From contig NC_080166.1 in assembly GCF_950295315.1 (NCBI RefSeq), positions 97,345,141 through 97,409,140 on the forward strand: a stretch of DNA of 64,000 nt, read 5' to 3'. Position numbers and translations under genes: made by a program. Shown one piece after another: positions 1 through 10,864 of this stretch. The stretch's first letter is position 1. The number at the start of each line of letters is the position of its first letter. The notes under the pieces were generated by a model. It did no database searches. It saw only the letters and a program-made list of their open reading frames with translations, and was not told the origin of the DNA. This stretch comes from Erinaceus europaeus. Lineage: Eukaryota; Chordata; Mammalia; Eulipotyphla; Erinaceidae.

Positions 1-117
1 CCATCAGGACCTGGAGAAAGAAGAGGGAAAAAGGAAGGGCACTTGGAATAGTAATAGGTGTAGAAGTGACTTAGAAAGGAAGAAAAGGGAGGACCATTGA
101 AAAAAAATAGACAAACA

Positions 118-272
118 GGGCTAGGGAGACAGCATAATATTATGCAAACTGACTCTCAATCCTGAGACATTGAAGATCCCAGTTTCAATCCCCAACACCA
201 CCATAAGCCAGAGCTGAACAGTGCCCTGGTAAAGGAAAAAAAAAAAAAAGAAATGAAAAGAGAAGAAAAATA
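118..272 (+). mobile_element. SINE, family C
   Basis: The head GGGAGACAGCATAATATTATG and a CACCATAAGCCAGAGCTG end match other copies in the window (for example 58013). An A-rich tail runs into a CA repeat. Confidence 0.8.
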
Positions 273-273
273 G

Positions 274-302
<29 letters not shown>
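274..302. repeat. (CA)n microsatellite
   Basis: About 14 CA units directly after the A-rich tail of the SINE before it. Confidence 0.95.
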
Positions 303-304
<2 letters not shown>

Positions 305-349
305 AATATGGATAAGTAGTTATAGAAATAATAGTCAACCCATATCTGT

Positions 350-470
350 GACATTGGGAGAACTACTTCAGTTTCTAATGGAGGGGAAGGGGACACAGAA
401 CTCTGATGGTGTGGAATTGTACCCCTATTATCTTGTAATTTTGTAAACCAATATTAAATCACTAATGAAA
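350..470 (+). mobile_element. L1-type LINE 3' end
   Basis: The terminus GGAATTGTACCCCTATTATC..TTGTAAACCAATATTAAATCACTAAT recurs, reverse-complemented, at about 10870. It fits the 3' UTR end of a lineage L1. Confidence 0.6.
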
Positions 471-769
471 CAAAAAATAAGTAAGTAAAAATAAAGATGC
501 TTGGAAGGGCTAACCTAAATTAGGATGAGTGGGCAAGAGTTCATTATATTTCCATTCAAGGTATAGTTCACTATTTATTGAATACCTAATGTGTGCAAAC
601 ACTGCTGAATGAGTACAGATAAGAATTAATATTCCCTTTCCTATCACCAAAGTAAATTGGGAAAATAAAAATCAATACATTCACTGTATGTATATTTTAA
701 TGCAGTGACAAGTAATGAATGCAGGGCCTTGTGCATTGTGATAGTACTATCCCTGGCCATTTTTTCTTT
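471..769. other. Unrecognised intronic sequence
   Basis: AT-rich; no gene or clear repeat seen. Confidence 0.6.
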
Positions 770-930
770 AACCTATATGTCTGGGTAAGGGAGAGGAGGA
801 AAGACATTTAAGCACTGCTCCACCATCCATGCAGTTCCCTTAGTGCTGTCCACAATGCTCCCGTGTGAGGCTGGGATCAAACACAGGGACTCAGACATTT
901 AAGGCATGCACTTTACCTGTTGAGCTATTT
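770..930 (-). mobile_element. SINE, old family (D-like)
   Basis: On the plus strand the order is GCACTGCTCCACC, then TGTGAGGCTGGGATCAAACACAGGGA, then CATGCACTTTACC..TGAGCTATTTCC. This is the reverse of a tRNA-like head with a B-box-like GTTTGATCCC. It is diverged. Confidence 0.6.
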
Positions 931-1712
931 CCTATCCCAAATAACTATTTTTAAAAGACATAAGACAACAGTGGGAGTTATGAGAAGCTAGTGTTTGATG
1001 CCCAGACTGACAAACAGACTTACAATGTGCTTGGCAAAGAAGCTTGACAAGCAGAAAAAAAGGGCTGGTTAGCCTAGAACAAATTCCTGAGAGGCAATCT
1101 GATATAAGTGGGATTTTTACTTAGTGGACAGAAGTAGGGTGGGCAGATCAGCATTATCCCGAGGGTCTCAAAATATGTAAAAGACAGAAAGAGAAGAAAG
1201 TTTTATGGAAAAGGCTTTATCAAAGAGAAATTTCTACAAAAATGCACAGAAATAAGTTAGGAAGATAGCCTGAGTTCTTGAATGGCAAACCAAGAGTACG
1301 GAAATTATTTTCAAGCCATTAGAGTATTGCATGTGCCATTGATAAGCCAGTGATCCTCAAAGAACTTTCTAGAGACTATCAATACTGACATCACAGGAAG
1401 CTAGACCTATCCCAGAGCTCCCAAATTAGAAACTTTCAGAATGGGAACCAGCAGCCCACATTTGGGTAAGGCTTTTAGATGATACTGACGCATACTCAGA
1501 ATTGAGAACCACTAGCTATTATGCAAATAAAAATAATCAAAGCCATTGTTGGTTGGTACACTAAGTCTTCTGTGCATCGAGATGCAGAGGTACAGTCTGG
1601 ACATTTTATCAGATTGTGGTAAAGCTATTCCATTCTACTGGAAGTAGGTACAAAAAAACACATGAAGGTGGGTAGCATGAATAGCTGCTTCAGACCATTT
1701 CCAAAGGAGACC
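931..1712. other. Unrecognised intronic sequence
   Basis: No open gene structure or clear repeat seen. Confidence 0.6.
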
Positions 1713-1865
1713 AAAAAGAAGAAGGAGGAGGGGGAGGAGGAAGAGGAGGAGGAGGAGGAGAAGGAGGAGGAGGAGGAAGAGGAGGAGGAGGAGGAGGAGG
1801 AGGAGGAGAAGAAGGAGAAGGAGAAGGAGAAGGAGAAGGAGAAGGAGGAGAAGAAGAAGAGAAAG
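1713..1865. repeat. 153-nt polypurine tract, (GGA)n/(GAA)n/(GGAGAA)n
   Basis: Every base from 1713 to 1865 is A or G, in blocks of GGA and then GGAGAA. Apparent poly-Glu and poly-Ser reading frames are artefacts of it. Confidence 0.97.
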
Positions 1866-2467
1866 CAAATGTTTTCAAGAGATTTTATGACATTGAACAG
1901 CATTTTAAGATCACCTTTTAACGTTCTATTAGAGCTTCCCCCTTAGAAGCTTATCATAAAAAGAAATTAAAAATGACTAAGTCTCAAGAGGGTATAATTC
2001 AGCCTACTAGGCTCTCTCTCTCCTCTTCTGAGTAAGAAACAGGAAGATGTCTCATTTTGACTGGGGTATCTGGAGAAAACAGGAAAAAGGAGAAGTGACA
2101 TTTACTGGGAGACCTTCTCCCTGCCAAGCTGTTTAGGATTATGCCAGCATTTAATCTCTATAACTGCCCTTTGATACAGATAAAGAACCCTGGGTTCACA
2201 GAGATTTTTAAGCTTTGAGATTATTACAGGAAAGTTTAAAAAAAAAAAAAAAAAACAAGGAATGAAGTCCTTTTACCTTAATGGGATGCCATCTGCCAGA
2301 ATGCCTAAATTACTATAGAAGTGAAAACAACAACAACAAAGGTGTGTTATTCCCAGCTCTTTGACTTGATGTCTGAGGGCATCCTTAGAGATTTTTAACA
2401 CTGTGTAGATAAGGCTGATATTTTGCAAATACTTAAGCTGTAAATATTTGTTAGCAGGCTATTTTTC
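1866..2467. other. Unrecognised intronic sequence
   Basis: Contains an A-run at about 2239-2255; nothing else supported. Confidence 0.6.
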
Positions 2468-2660
2468 TCTGGTCATGGCCTGGGCTTCACCATTCCAGGA
2501 TCACTCTTCAGGCTGAGATAGAGAGACAAAGACTAAGAAGAAGGGAGAGAAAGCAAAAAAGAGAGGCTGAGAAAGCACCAAAGCTTTCTTCAATGTGGTG
2601 GGAGCTGGGCTGGAACCCATGTTGCACACACTATACAATCAAGCTATGTTTGCCATTAAA
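2468..2660 (-). mobile_element. SINE, family D
   Basis: The plus strand reads CACCAAAGCTTTCTTCAATG, then GGGAGCTGGGCTGGAACCCATG, then CACACTATACAATCAAGCTATG. This is the reverse of a tRNA-like SINE with a GGTTCCAGCCC box. A purine-rich stretch (GAGAGACAAAG) precedes it, as in other copies. Confidence 0.65.
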
Positions 2661-3333
2661 TTCACTTTTTCCTCCCTACACTACCACATCCATGGCATGG
2701 GTGTCCCCCACCTGATCTTATTAAGAGTCAGAAAAAGAAAAAAAAACTTTTAACCTGGAAGCTGGGGGTAGTAAAGTGAGTGTCTTGCATACTGGATTGG
2801 ATTCCTTACAGGACACACACAGCCAAAGCCTCCAAATGTGGGTGGCGGGCCAAGAGCAGAGTCAGGAAAAAGGGAAGATGACAAAGCCACTCCTTTCCCT
2901 CCAGAAGCTTCTGGGAGGACTGAACTGGAAAGAAAGCAGTGGTTTCCCAATTCTCACAGTTTTTTCTCTCTGAGGTAGGCAAAAAATCAAAACAGGATTT
3001 CTAAAGGTTCAGATTGTGTTGAGGGCCCTGGAGAGACTGCCTTACTGCATTATTAGATACCACATTTAGGGTCAAGTTGAAGGCATAGAATACAAAGAGG
3101 GGTGCTGTGAGCACCCACACCTGGGGAGTATTCCTGGAGGAAACTCAGAAAGCAGATGAGATGGAAACTGAAAAGCTGGCACAGGTGTTACCATATAAAG
3201 GTATCAGTCTTCTAAGTGGTCGGGAGCAACTGCAAGCAAGCCCATGATCCTGGCGACCTAGAGAGGCAGATGGTCAAAGTGAATGTGGCAAAAGAAAGAG
3301 GCAGCCAGGCCCCTCCCAAACTAAACAACATCG
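2661..3333. other. Mostly unrecognised intronic sequence
   Basis: A stretch at about 3020-3150 (GGCCCTGGAGAGACTGCC..) may be an old SINE fragment, but I cannot place it in a family. Confidence 0.5.
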
Positions 3334-3684
3334 GGGCCGGACAGTGGTGTATCTGGTTGAGTGCACACATTCATATTTGAAAAGATGTTTTTGCCAGGGC
3401 CGGGCAGTAGTGCACTCCTGTTAAGTGTACATAGAACTCAGAGCCAAGGGCCCACACAAGGACCCAGGTTAAAGCACCCCCAGGTTCCCACCTGTGGGGG
3501 GAAAGCCTCACAAGCAGTGAAGTAGGTCTATGGGTGTCTTTCTTTATCCCTTCTACCTCCCTCTCCTCAGTTTCTCTTTCATTTTTCTAATAAAATGGAA
3601 AAAATAACCACCAGGAGCAATGGATTCCTAGAGAGGGCACCTGAGCCCCAATGATAACCCTGGAGGCAAAGGAAAAAATGTATT
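3334..3684 (+). mobile_element. SINE fragment followed by a full SINE (head-to-tail)
   Basis: 3334-3395 is the 5' head of one copy (GGGGCCGGACAGTGGTGTATC..GTTGAGTGCACAC). A second copy then starts at 3396 (GGGCCGGGCAGTAGTGCAC). It runs through ACAAGGACCCAGG, a CTTTATCCC pyrimidine block and the 3' end AGCCCCAATGATAACCCTGG. Confidence 0.8.
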
Positions 3685-3780
3685 TAATTATTATAGACAC
3701 ATACAATGTCCTCTGCAACTCAAGACCTCCTGCTGTAAATGCAATGCTCTAGCCACTGCACGACCTTTCAGCCATAAACA
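3685..3780 (-). mobile_element. Possible SINE remnant
   Basis: CTCAAGACCTCCTGCTGTAAATGCAATGCTCTAGCCACTGCACGACC on the plus strand resembles the reversed head of a tRNA-derived SINE (GGC..AGAGC). Confidence 0.35.
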
Positions 3781-3871
3781 TTTTGACTACAGTCAAAATG
3801 GGCGGTTAGTATCCCAGTTCACAGATGAAAACACAGCGGTACAGAGACACATGAAAAAAAAAAAGGGTAAA

Positions 3872-4000
3872 GTAGCAAGTGGGCATATTTCAGCAGGCAA
3901 AGCACAGAACTGACATGCTTGTGACTCCTAGTTTGATTGTGGGGATCACATATATTGGAGCGGTACTCCGGGGTCTTTTTTTCTCTCCCAGATGAAACTC
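3872..4000 (+). mobile_element. SINE, tRNA-derived (old family)
   Basis: AGTGGGCATATTTCAGCAGGCAAAGCACAG followed by GTTTGATTGTGGGGATCACATATATTGGAG. The body type recurs at 32915 and 41565. Moderately diverged. Confidence 0.55.
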
Positions 4001-6013
4001 TCATATGACTTACATACTAAAGCAGGCCTTCTGAAGAAAGGGAACTCTCAAAGTTGCAGTCAACTGCTGCCCAACTACAACAGGAGAATAAGCACCCTAT
4101 TTGTTTAAGCATGCCCTGGAAAAACTAAACAGATCATACTCATTGTTAAGTTAAACCACAGCAAGCCTGTTTTTGTTCTCATCATCCAAATCCCAGATGG
4201 GTTAGATGAGTGAACAAGAGAGAAGAAGAAGAATGTGAGGACAACTTTTTCATGCCTTTCCCCATCAGAACTGCAATGTATTTATATTTTCAACTTTCAA
4301 AAGAGGGTAGTGGTGGTTCACACACTTCCTTAAGGTCTTTCCAAAAGCTTGTAAAACAGGCAAGTTCTTGGAGTGAGACTATGACTCACTCATCTGCCTG
4401 GCTGTTTTTCTTGTACCTCCTCTGGTTACCACAGGAAAGTTGAAATACAAAGTGTTCTTGGACCAAAGTGAAATCAAAAGCCATACTATGTCTCTCATAT
4501 TTGCAGATGGAAAAATATCCATCTGAACAAGTGTTCTTCAGTTATGTCTAACATGTTCCCTACACAATCTGCCAGACTGAAATCCCAACCTTAGACCAAA
4601 CCTCAGAGTCAAAGCGTTGAAATTCATAGTGATGAGAGCAAGGAGGGAGCATAGAGTTAGTTGTCTTTTCAGGACACATCTTCCACCCTGGCCAGTCAGA
4701 GGACAAAAACTAAGTCTCCAAGGAACAAAGAGAGGGAGACAAATGTTAAATAGGTCATGTGTTGAAACTACTGCAATTCTGCGGGAAAACAAACAAAAAA
4801 AAAAACGTGACATACAAAAAGTACTAGGACTTCTAAAGGCTTTATGGCATTCTGTTAACCCCTCCCCACCCACCCATCCCACAGAAGATACTAGCAAATA
4901 GGGCCACTTACCACTGTGACATAATTTTAGTTCCTAATGTGTAGTGACATGGGACCACCACTCAACCCTTCCTAGCTCATAAGATGGCATACTGAGAACA
5001 CTTTCCATTGCTCTGAGACTTGATTTTTTTCAAATCTAGCATGCCATTGAATAGGACCTGGGATGTGTTGTTGGTAGAATGTCTGTGGAAAAAAAATGGT
5101 GAGGAGGGGAAGGAGAGAGAGGAGGAGAAGAAGGAAAAGAAAGAAAGAAAGAAAGAAAGAAAAGAAAAGAAAACGAAAAGTAGATGAAAAAATAGAATGA
5201 TTCTTTCCAGGAGGGGGAAAGAACAGCACTTTCAATGTTCAGTATCCTTTACATCTGCTGCTCAGCTGGAAACACTGTTAAAAGGCCATTAGAACCTAAG
5301 GTAACAGACCTCGAATGCTATGAAGGCCATGGAGCAATTTGCTGTTTGTGTTAGGAGTCTCAGCCCCAGCCACTTCCTTTTCAAGGGCTGAAAACAGCTT
5401 CTGTCATGAGCCATGAAAATCAATTCCTCAGTAACCAGGCTGAAATGTGGCTTAAGGTGGTACACCTTCAGGCTGGCGCTGTCAGCACAGCAGAGCCTCC
5501 TTCTGGGCATCCCTGGCATCTTCCAGAAGTCCCAGCCACTGTCTGGGAGGGAATAAGCAAGCTGAGACTTTCAGGAACCTTCCAGTTGATCTCAGGACCT
5601 TGATTCTCTTGAATGCTTCATTAGGCTAAAGCAGAATTGTTACCTGAATGGAGAGAGCTTTAGGGAGCTAAAGCCTGGAAACAGCCTGCTTTGCTTATTT
5701 GTATTCCAGCATTCTATTTTTTCCTTGGTTCTAGTAATTGGGATAGAGGCTTATTTTTACCCCCCCCCCAAACAGTATGTTTCAAAGCCTTTCAAAACCT
5801 AGAGCATGTCTGAAACTTTTTTTTTTCAAACTCAAGATCAGATTTTTGAAAATAAATAGTTCAGAGAAATAACTGTGGTTTTATCAAGAGTCAGATATAA
5901 GGACATCAAGGGTCTTTATAAATGAATAGCTTCAAAGGTAAAAACTTATTTTTTTTAAATGTGTTTCAGCTTTTCAACTGTAAGGTTTAAATTGCAGCTG
6001 AGCAACTACAAAA
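4001..6013. other. Unrecognised intronic sequence with short simple repeats
   Basis: Holds a (GAAA)n tract at about 5138-5172 and short C- and T-runs near 5761 and 5819. The frames at 4538-4901 and 5289-5603 lack codon bias, domains and splice context, so I do not call them genes. Confidence 0.6.
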
Positions 6014-6345
6014 AACTGAGATCGCCAGGGTGGCGTGGTGGCACATTCAACGAAGCCGGAAAGGGCACAAATCACCAGCTCAAGGACCAGGGTTCCAGCC
6101 CCTGCTCCACTTGTAGGGAGGATGCTTCCCAAGTGGTGATGCAGCTCTGCAGTTCTCTATCTTTCTCTGTCCCTCACTATCTCCCCTCCCTTCTCAATTT
6201 TTCCCTGTCCTGCCCCCCCCCCCCCCACCAAATGTAGAAAGGAAAAAGTAGAAACGGCTGCCAGCAGCCATGGACAATGCCAGCACCAAGCCCTAATGAA
6301 AACTCTAGTAGCAATTAAAAATAAATAAATAAATGAACTGAGATC
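6014..6345 (+). mobile_element. SINE with 10-bp target-site duplication
   Basis: The body at 6024-6335 is flanked by AACTGAGATC at 6014-6023 and 6336-6345. The tRNA-like head (GGTGGCGTGGTGGCACATTC), AAGGACCAGGGTTCCAGCCC and a (AAAT)n tail are visible. A C-run at 6211-6226 lies inside it. Confidence 0.9.
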
Positions 6346-6743
6346 ACTACATATAGTCAATCCTTTGCTAACCTGGAAACTTTTATGTAACTTATTAAGC
6401 ATGTGCTGGATAAGAATAAAATGCCACCCTTAAGCAATACGATTATGTGTGTGTGTATGTGACTTCTTACAATATAAAAATATTTACATTTACATCAATA
6501 ACCCATGGAGGAAAAGTTATTTAATCTGTTAAATTGTTATAACAACAAAACAAGAAAGCATACTTTCATTTACCTTATGACTAGCTGATGCACCCAACTT
6601 GTTTTAACTAAGATATAAGGACTTTCCATTTGACTCAAATGGAAAAATATGTTTATACAAAGTTGTGTTTACTACTCAATCACACAAAATAAAAATTTCA
6701 TGAAGAGCTCTGCTTTAAGAAAAATTCAAGACCAAAAGAGAGT
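6346..6743. other. Unrecognised intronic sequence
   Basis: AT-rich; nothing supported. Confidence 0.6.
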
Positions 6744-6751
6744 GAGGGAGA

Positions 6752-6785
<34 letters not shown>

Positions 6786-6978
6786 AGAAGAAGAAGAAGA
6801 GGAGGAGGAGGAGGAGGAGGAGGAGGAGGAGGAGGAGGAGGAAAAAGAAAGAAGAAGAAGAAGAAGAAGAAGAAGAAGAAGAAGAAGAAGAAGAAGAAGA
6901 AGAAGGAGAAGGAGAAGGAGAAGGAGAAGGAGAAGGAGAAGGAGAAGGAGAAGGAGAAGGAGAAGGAGAAGAAGAAGA

Positions 6979-7010
<32 letters not shown>

Positions 7011-7011
7011 A
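6744..7011. repeat. 240-nt polypurine tract plus (GTA)n
   Basis: Uninterrupted purines run from 6744 to 6983, ordered as (GAA)n, (GGA)n, (GAA)n, (GGAGAA)n, (GAA)n. About nine GTA units follow to 7011. This ordered succession suggests successive expansions of mutated units. The apparent Glu/Arg/Ser-rich frames are artefacts. Confidence 0.97.
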
Positions 7012-7487
7012 ATGGGAAGAAATGGAAGTAGGGGTGGGGAAAGGTCTTGAAAAGATATTAACCAGAGTCATCTTGTTGATGACATCAGATTTGCCATTTG
7101 CAGCCTATTTTACATTCAGCTGGAAGTGACCTTTTAGGACAGCCATGTGGTAATATAAGTAAAGTGAATATATTCTTTATTGTAGTCACATAAAAAGACT
7201 GGCCAAGGCTTTTAACATAGTACTTGACCTTGTGCTGTCTGATTTACCCCCCCACCGGCAATGTCTGTGAAAGAGTGCTGAATAACATAGCACATAATCA
7301 GAAGAATAGTAAAAGCACAATAAATGCCTTCCACACATTAGCACTTACTGTAAAAGAAAAGTAACAGGAAAATATACCCCCTAAATACAATGCAAATTTG
7401 TAACTGGAGAAGTTGTAGCAGATCAAATAAGAATATTCAGGCACTCAGCATTTCCAGATTAATACATTTGATAGTAAGAATTATGAA
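7012..7487. other. Unrecognised intronic sequence
   Basis: Nothing supported. Confidence 0.6.
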
Positions 7488-7694
7488 GCACCAGGTTGAG
7501 TGCACATGTTACCATGTACAAGCACCTGGGTTTGAGGCGTCCCCCGGCACCCCTCCCCCCTTCCCACCAGCAAGGCAGAAGCTTCTCAAGAAGTGAAACA
7601 AGTCTGCTGTTGTCTCTCTGTTCCTCTCCCTCTCTACCTCCCCCTCCCCTTGCAATTTCTGTCTCTATCAAATAAATAAATATTTTTTAAATGT
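7488..7694 (+). mobile_element. SINE, family B, 5'-truncated
   Basis: Begins within the head (GTTGAGTGCACATGTTACCATG) and continues to CACCTGGGTTTGAGG, a CT-rich block and ATCAAATAAATAAATA. Confidence 0.85.
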
Positions 7695-8556
7695 TACAAT
7701 TGTCTATATTCCACAAATGAGAATAATTCTTTGGTAGTTGCCTTAAAAATGGATTCTGAATTTGGATGAAATCTCATTTTCCAAACAAAACTCTTATTCT
7801 AGCTAAGATTATTTTAAAAATTGTTGAAATTTTTGCTGTAAGAAAAAAAGTGAAAAGTGTTAGTGAATTTAAACTTTGTCATGTTTTAACTTTGAAAAAC
7901 TTCCAATCACTGAGAGTTGGGGAAGAAAATAGGATTAAGAAAACAGCTAAAGGACAATAGATTCTTCCTTTACCAAGCTAAAAAATAAAATCTGTCATTT
8001 AGGAAGAAAAAGTAAAATGCCTATATTTTATAGCACTGTGGCTTTTCTGGAGTTCATATCAAAAGTTCAATTGACTTTGAACAGTTCTGGCCCATTAACT
8101 AAATAATAACTGAGTGTTACTCAGATTTTTTGTTAGAAAACCTCAAAATGCTTCCTCTGCAAAGAACACAGTAGCCTGAACTTCACTACAACCTTAACAG
8201 AAAATACCTCTGGCTCCCTGAAATTCAGCTGAAGAGCTCAGGCTCTTGCTAATCTCAGCTGTCCTGGGGGCATACAGAGAAAAAGCCAATTTCCCCCAAA
8301 ATCCAAAAAGTGTAATAAGGAGCAAGCACACTAGCCGAGAAAGCCTACAGAGCCCAGGTGTTCATGCCCAGAATGTATTACACTCCATCTTTAATTAAAT
8401 GTGTAGAAAATGAAGAGTGGCCAGCTCTAAATGCAGTCTCCTTGCATAAGAGTAGAGGTCAGGAAACAGTAGCAAGATCTGCAGTTGGGAGACTGGTGTA
8501 GGAAGAAAAGTAACTTTGGGGAGGAGGGTAAAACTGCTCTAGAGTAGAAATCTAAA

Positions 8557-8558
<2 letters not shown>
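7695..8558. other. Unrecognised intronic sequence
   Basis: No gene or clear repeat seen. Confidence 0.6.

Positions 8559-8614
<56 letters not shown>
8559..8614. repeat. (AC)28 microsatellite
   Basis: 56 bp of uninterrupted AC. Confidence 0.97.
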
Positions 8615-8617
<3 letters not shown>

Positions 8618-8853
8618 AAATTCCCCTCAAAAGTCTGTCATATTAGCAAATATGATTACAATGAAATAAACATAAAATGCTGTTTCTGAGTCCCCCTTTA
8701 AAGCAATGTCCAGGTTTTCTCTTCTTTATGCAGATGTGCCACAGCTGGGTCAGGCCCATTTCATTCCAGGCATTGGTAGTAAAGGACTGAACTGATCTTC
8801 TCTCTCTCCTGATCTCCTCCACCCCGTCCTTTTCCCCCTCCCCCTCCCCTTCA

Positions 8854-9029
8854 CCCTCTCCCTCTCCTTCTTCCTCTTCTTCTTCTCCTCCTCCTTCCTT
8901 CTTTCTTTCTTCCTTCCTTTCTTTCTTTCTTTCTTTTTTTTTTTCTTCTTCTTCTTCTTCTTCTTCTTCTTCTTCTTCTTCTTCTTCTTCTTCTTCTTCT
9001 TCTTCTTCTTCTTCTTCTTCTTCTTCTTT

Positions 9030-9075
<46 letters not shown>
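8854..9075. repeat. 222-nt polypyrimidine tract, (CTT)n and (CT)n
   Basis: Only C and T from 8854 to 9075: mixed CCT/CTTT blocks, about 26 CTT units at about 8946-9027, then about 20 CT units. It is the reverse-complement type of the GAA tract 1.9 kb away at 6744. Confidence 0.97.
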
Positions 9076-9078
<3 letters not shown>

Positions 9079-9759
9079 CCCCTAGTGGCCAATGCAAACA
9101 TTTGAAAGAAGACTGCAGAGAATGTGGGTGTGATTTAGCCCAGTAGCATTTCCATTAAAGAATTAAACTGACTTTAGAAACTCCAAGAGATCTTCCTAGA
9201 TGAAAATGCTCACTCTAGTTCGAGAAGGGAAAGAGAAAAAAAAGAAAAAGAAAAAGAACAAGAAAAAGAAAAAGCAACACAAAATTACTACTCAAATTTG
9301 ACTGCACAGACACAAACTTGTATTTAAAACCACAGTGAATGTACCGTGAATATTGCACCCAATAAGCTACAGAAAGGTGCCTGGACCAGCAGTATCTGCA
9401 TTACCACACAACCCTTTGTCAATGTTTCATTTTTATAAATAAAAAAAAATTTACAAAAAGAAAGAGAAAGACTAAGCCACACTGAACTACAAGGCCTAGT
9501 CACAAATAAATTTACATCCACTCTGAACTTCTCAGTTAAGATTATATATTTTATTTTCATTAAATGGCCTAACTGAAAAAAAAAAAAAAAAAGCAAACTG
9601 TAAGCACTAGCACAGAATTAGTAAATCTGAAATTGGGGCAGGAGCCCAGCCATTAGTGTTTACCAAGTCCTCCAGTGAGTCTGATGCATGACAATGTTCA
9701 TGCCATTCTATAACACTAGCTCAGTTCCCTGTATGCACAAGAAACTGGAAGAACTTAAA
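9076..9759. other. Unrecognised intronic sequence
   Basis: A/G-rich (GAAAAA)n-like run at about 9225-9272 and an A-run at about 9576-9592; nothing else supported. Confidence 0.6.
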
Positions 9760-9958
9760 GGGGGGGGACAGGCAGTGGCGCACCTGGTTAAGTGCTCATA
9801 TCACAGTATACAAAGACCCAGGTTCTAGTCCCTGCAGAGGGAAAGCTTCACGAGTGGTGAAGCTGGGCTGCAGCTGTCTCTCTCTATATCTACTCTTCCC
9901 CTCTCAATTTCTCTCTGTCTATATCCAATAATAAAAATAAATGTATAAATTTTTTAAA
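9760..9958 (+). mobile_element. SINE, family B
   Basis: Head GGCAGTGGCGCACCTGGTTAAGTG, CAAAGACCCAGGTTCTAGTCCC, CTTCACGAGTGGTGAAGC and tail ATATCCAATAATAAAAATAAATG. Confidence 0.88.
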
Positions 9959-10864
9959 AGAGCAAGGGGAGAAGAGAGAAAGGATAATGATAATGTCTGA
10001 CTAAAATCAGAGTTTAAAGTTAAAGTGAAGTATAGGTGTCCTGTTTTCTTCTTTTTTGATTAATTGAAAAAACACACATGTGTATATGCTTTAACATTGA
10101 GAAAAAAAGGATATATATATATGGTGTCCAGAATAGCCTAACACTTTCAAACTCAAAAGAGTCAACTGTTAAATTTCCAGGAATCCTGTGAGCTGGCTGT
10201 TAGATTTTCATAGCTTAAAATCAGACCTGGTTGCCAACAGTTTTGCCAGGGAAAATAGCAAATGCTACCTACATATGACACATCAGGTCCACCTTGAAAG
10301 CCAACTGTTAAACATTAATTAGTTCTCCCCTGACCAGAGCTGAAAAATAGGGAACTAAAGCAAGTATGCCAAACAGCTCATTAATTTAGAAAGACTGAGG
10401 AGTGTCTCTCCATTCCTCCACTATACCTTCAACATCCAAGGATTCTCATTAAGATCATAAAGATTAACCATGCAGTTCTGCTGCAATGTGCTTGAGAAAG
10501 GTAGACACCAGATCCTGCCTGAAGACACAACTAAGACTGTTCCAGGTTAATGGTTCCTTTTTTCTTCAGACTTGGGGAAAACAAAAAAATGTTGGAAGGA
10601 GAAGTCTAATAAGTCTATTGGGGGACTTTAGAGGGTAGTCTTTCTTATTAATGAAGAGGCAGTCATGAGAAGAAACTGTTGCTTTTTGTGTGGTTCTGTG
10701 CATTAGAATGAGGCTTTTAGTTTGGCTATCCCAGCAGCCATTTTGTATCTATATGGCAGGGATCTAGAAGAATGCGGACCACAGAGCTAAAGGTGGAAAT
10801 AACCATAGGCCAAGATATGGTTGTTAATGCCTTCCTTTCTCTCCCTAGAACTTCCTTATGGTGG
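9959..10864. other. Unrecognised intronic sequence
   Basis: Short (AT)n at about 10110; no gene or clear repeat. Confidence 0.6.

Noticed and set aside
1625..1946. Poly-Glu and poly-Ser proteins
   Set aside because: They are translations of the polypurine tract. The same holds for 6649-7071 and 8643-9101.
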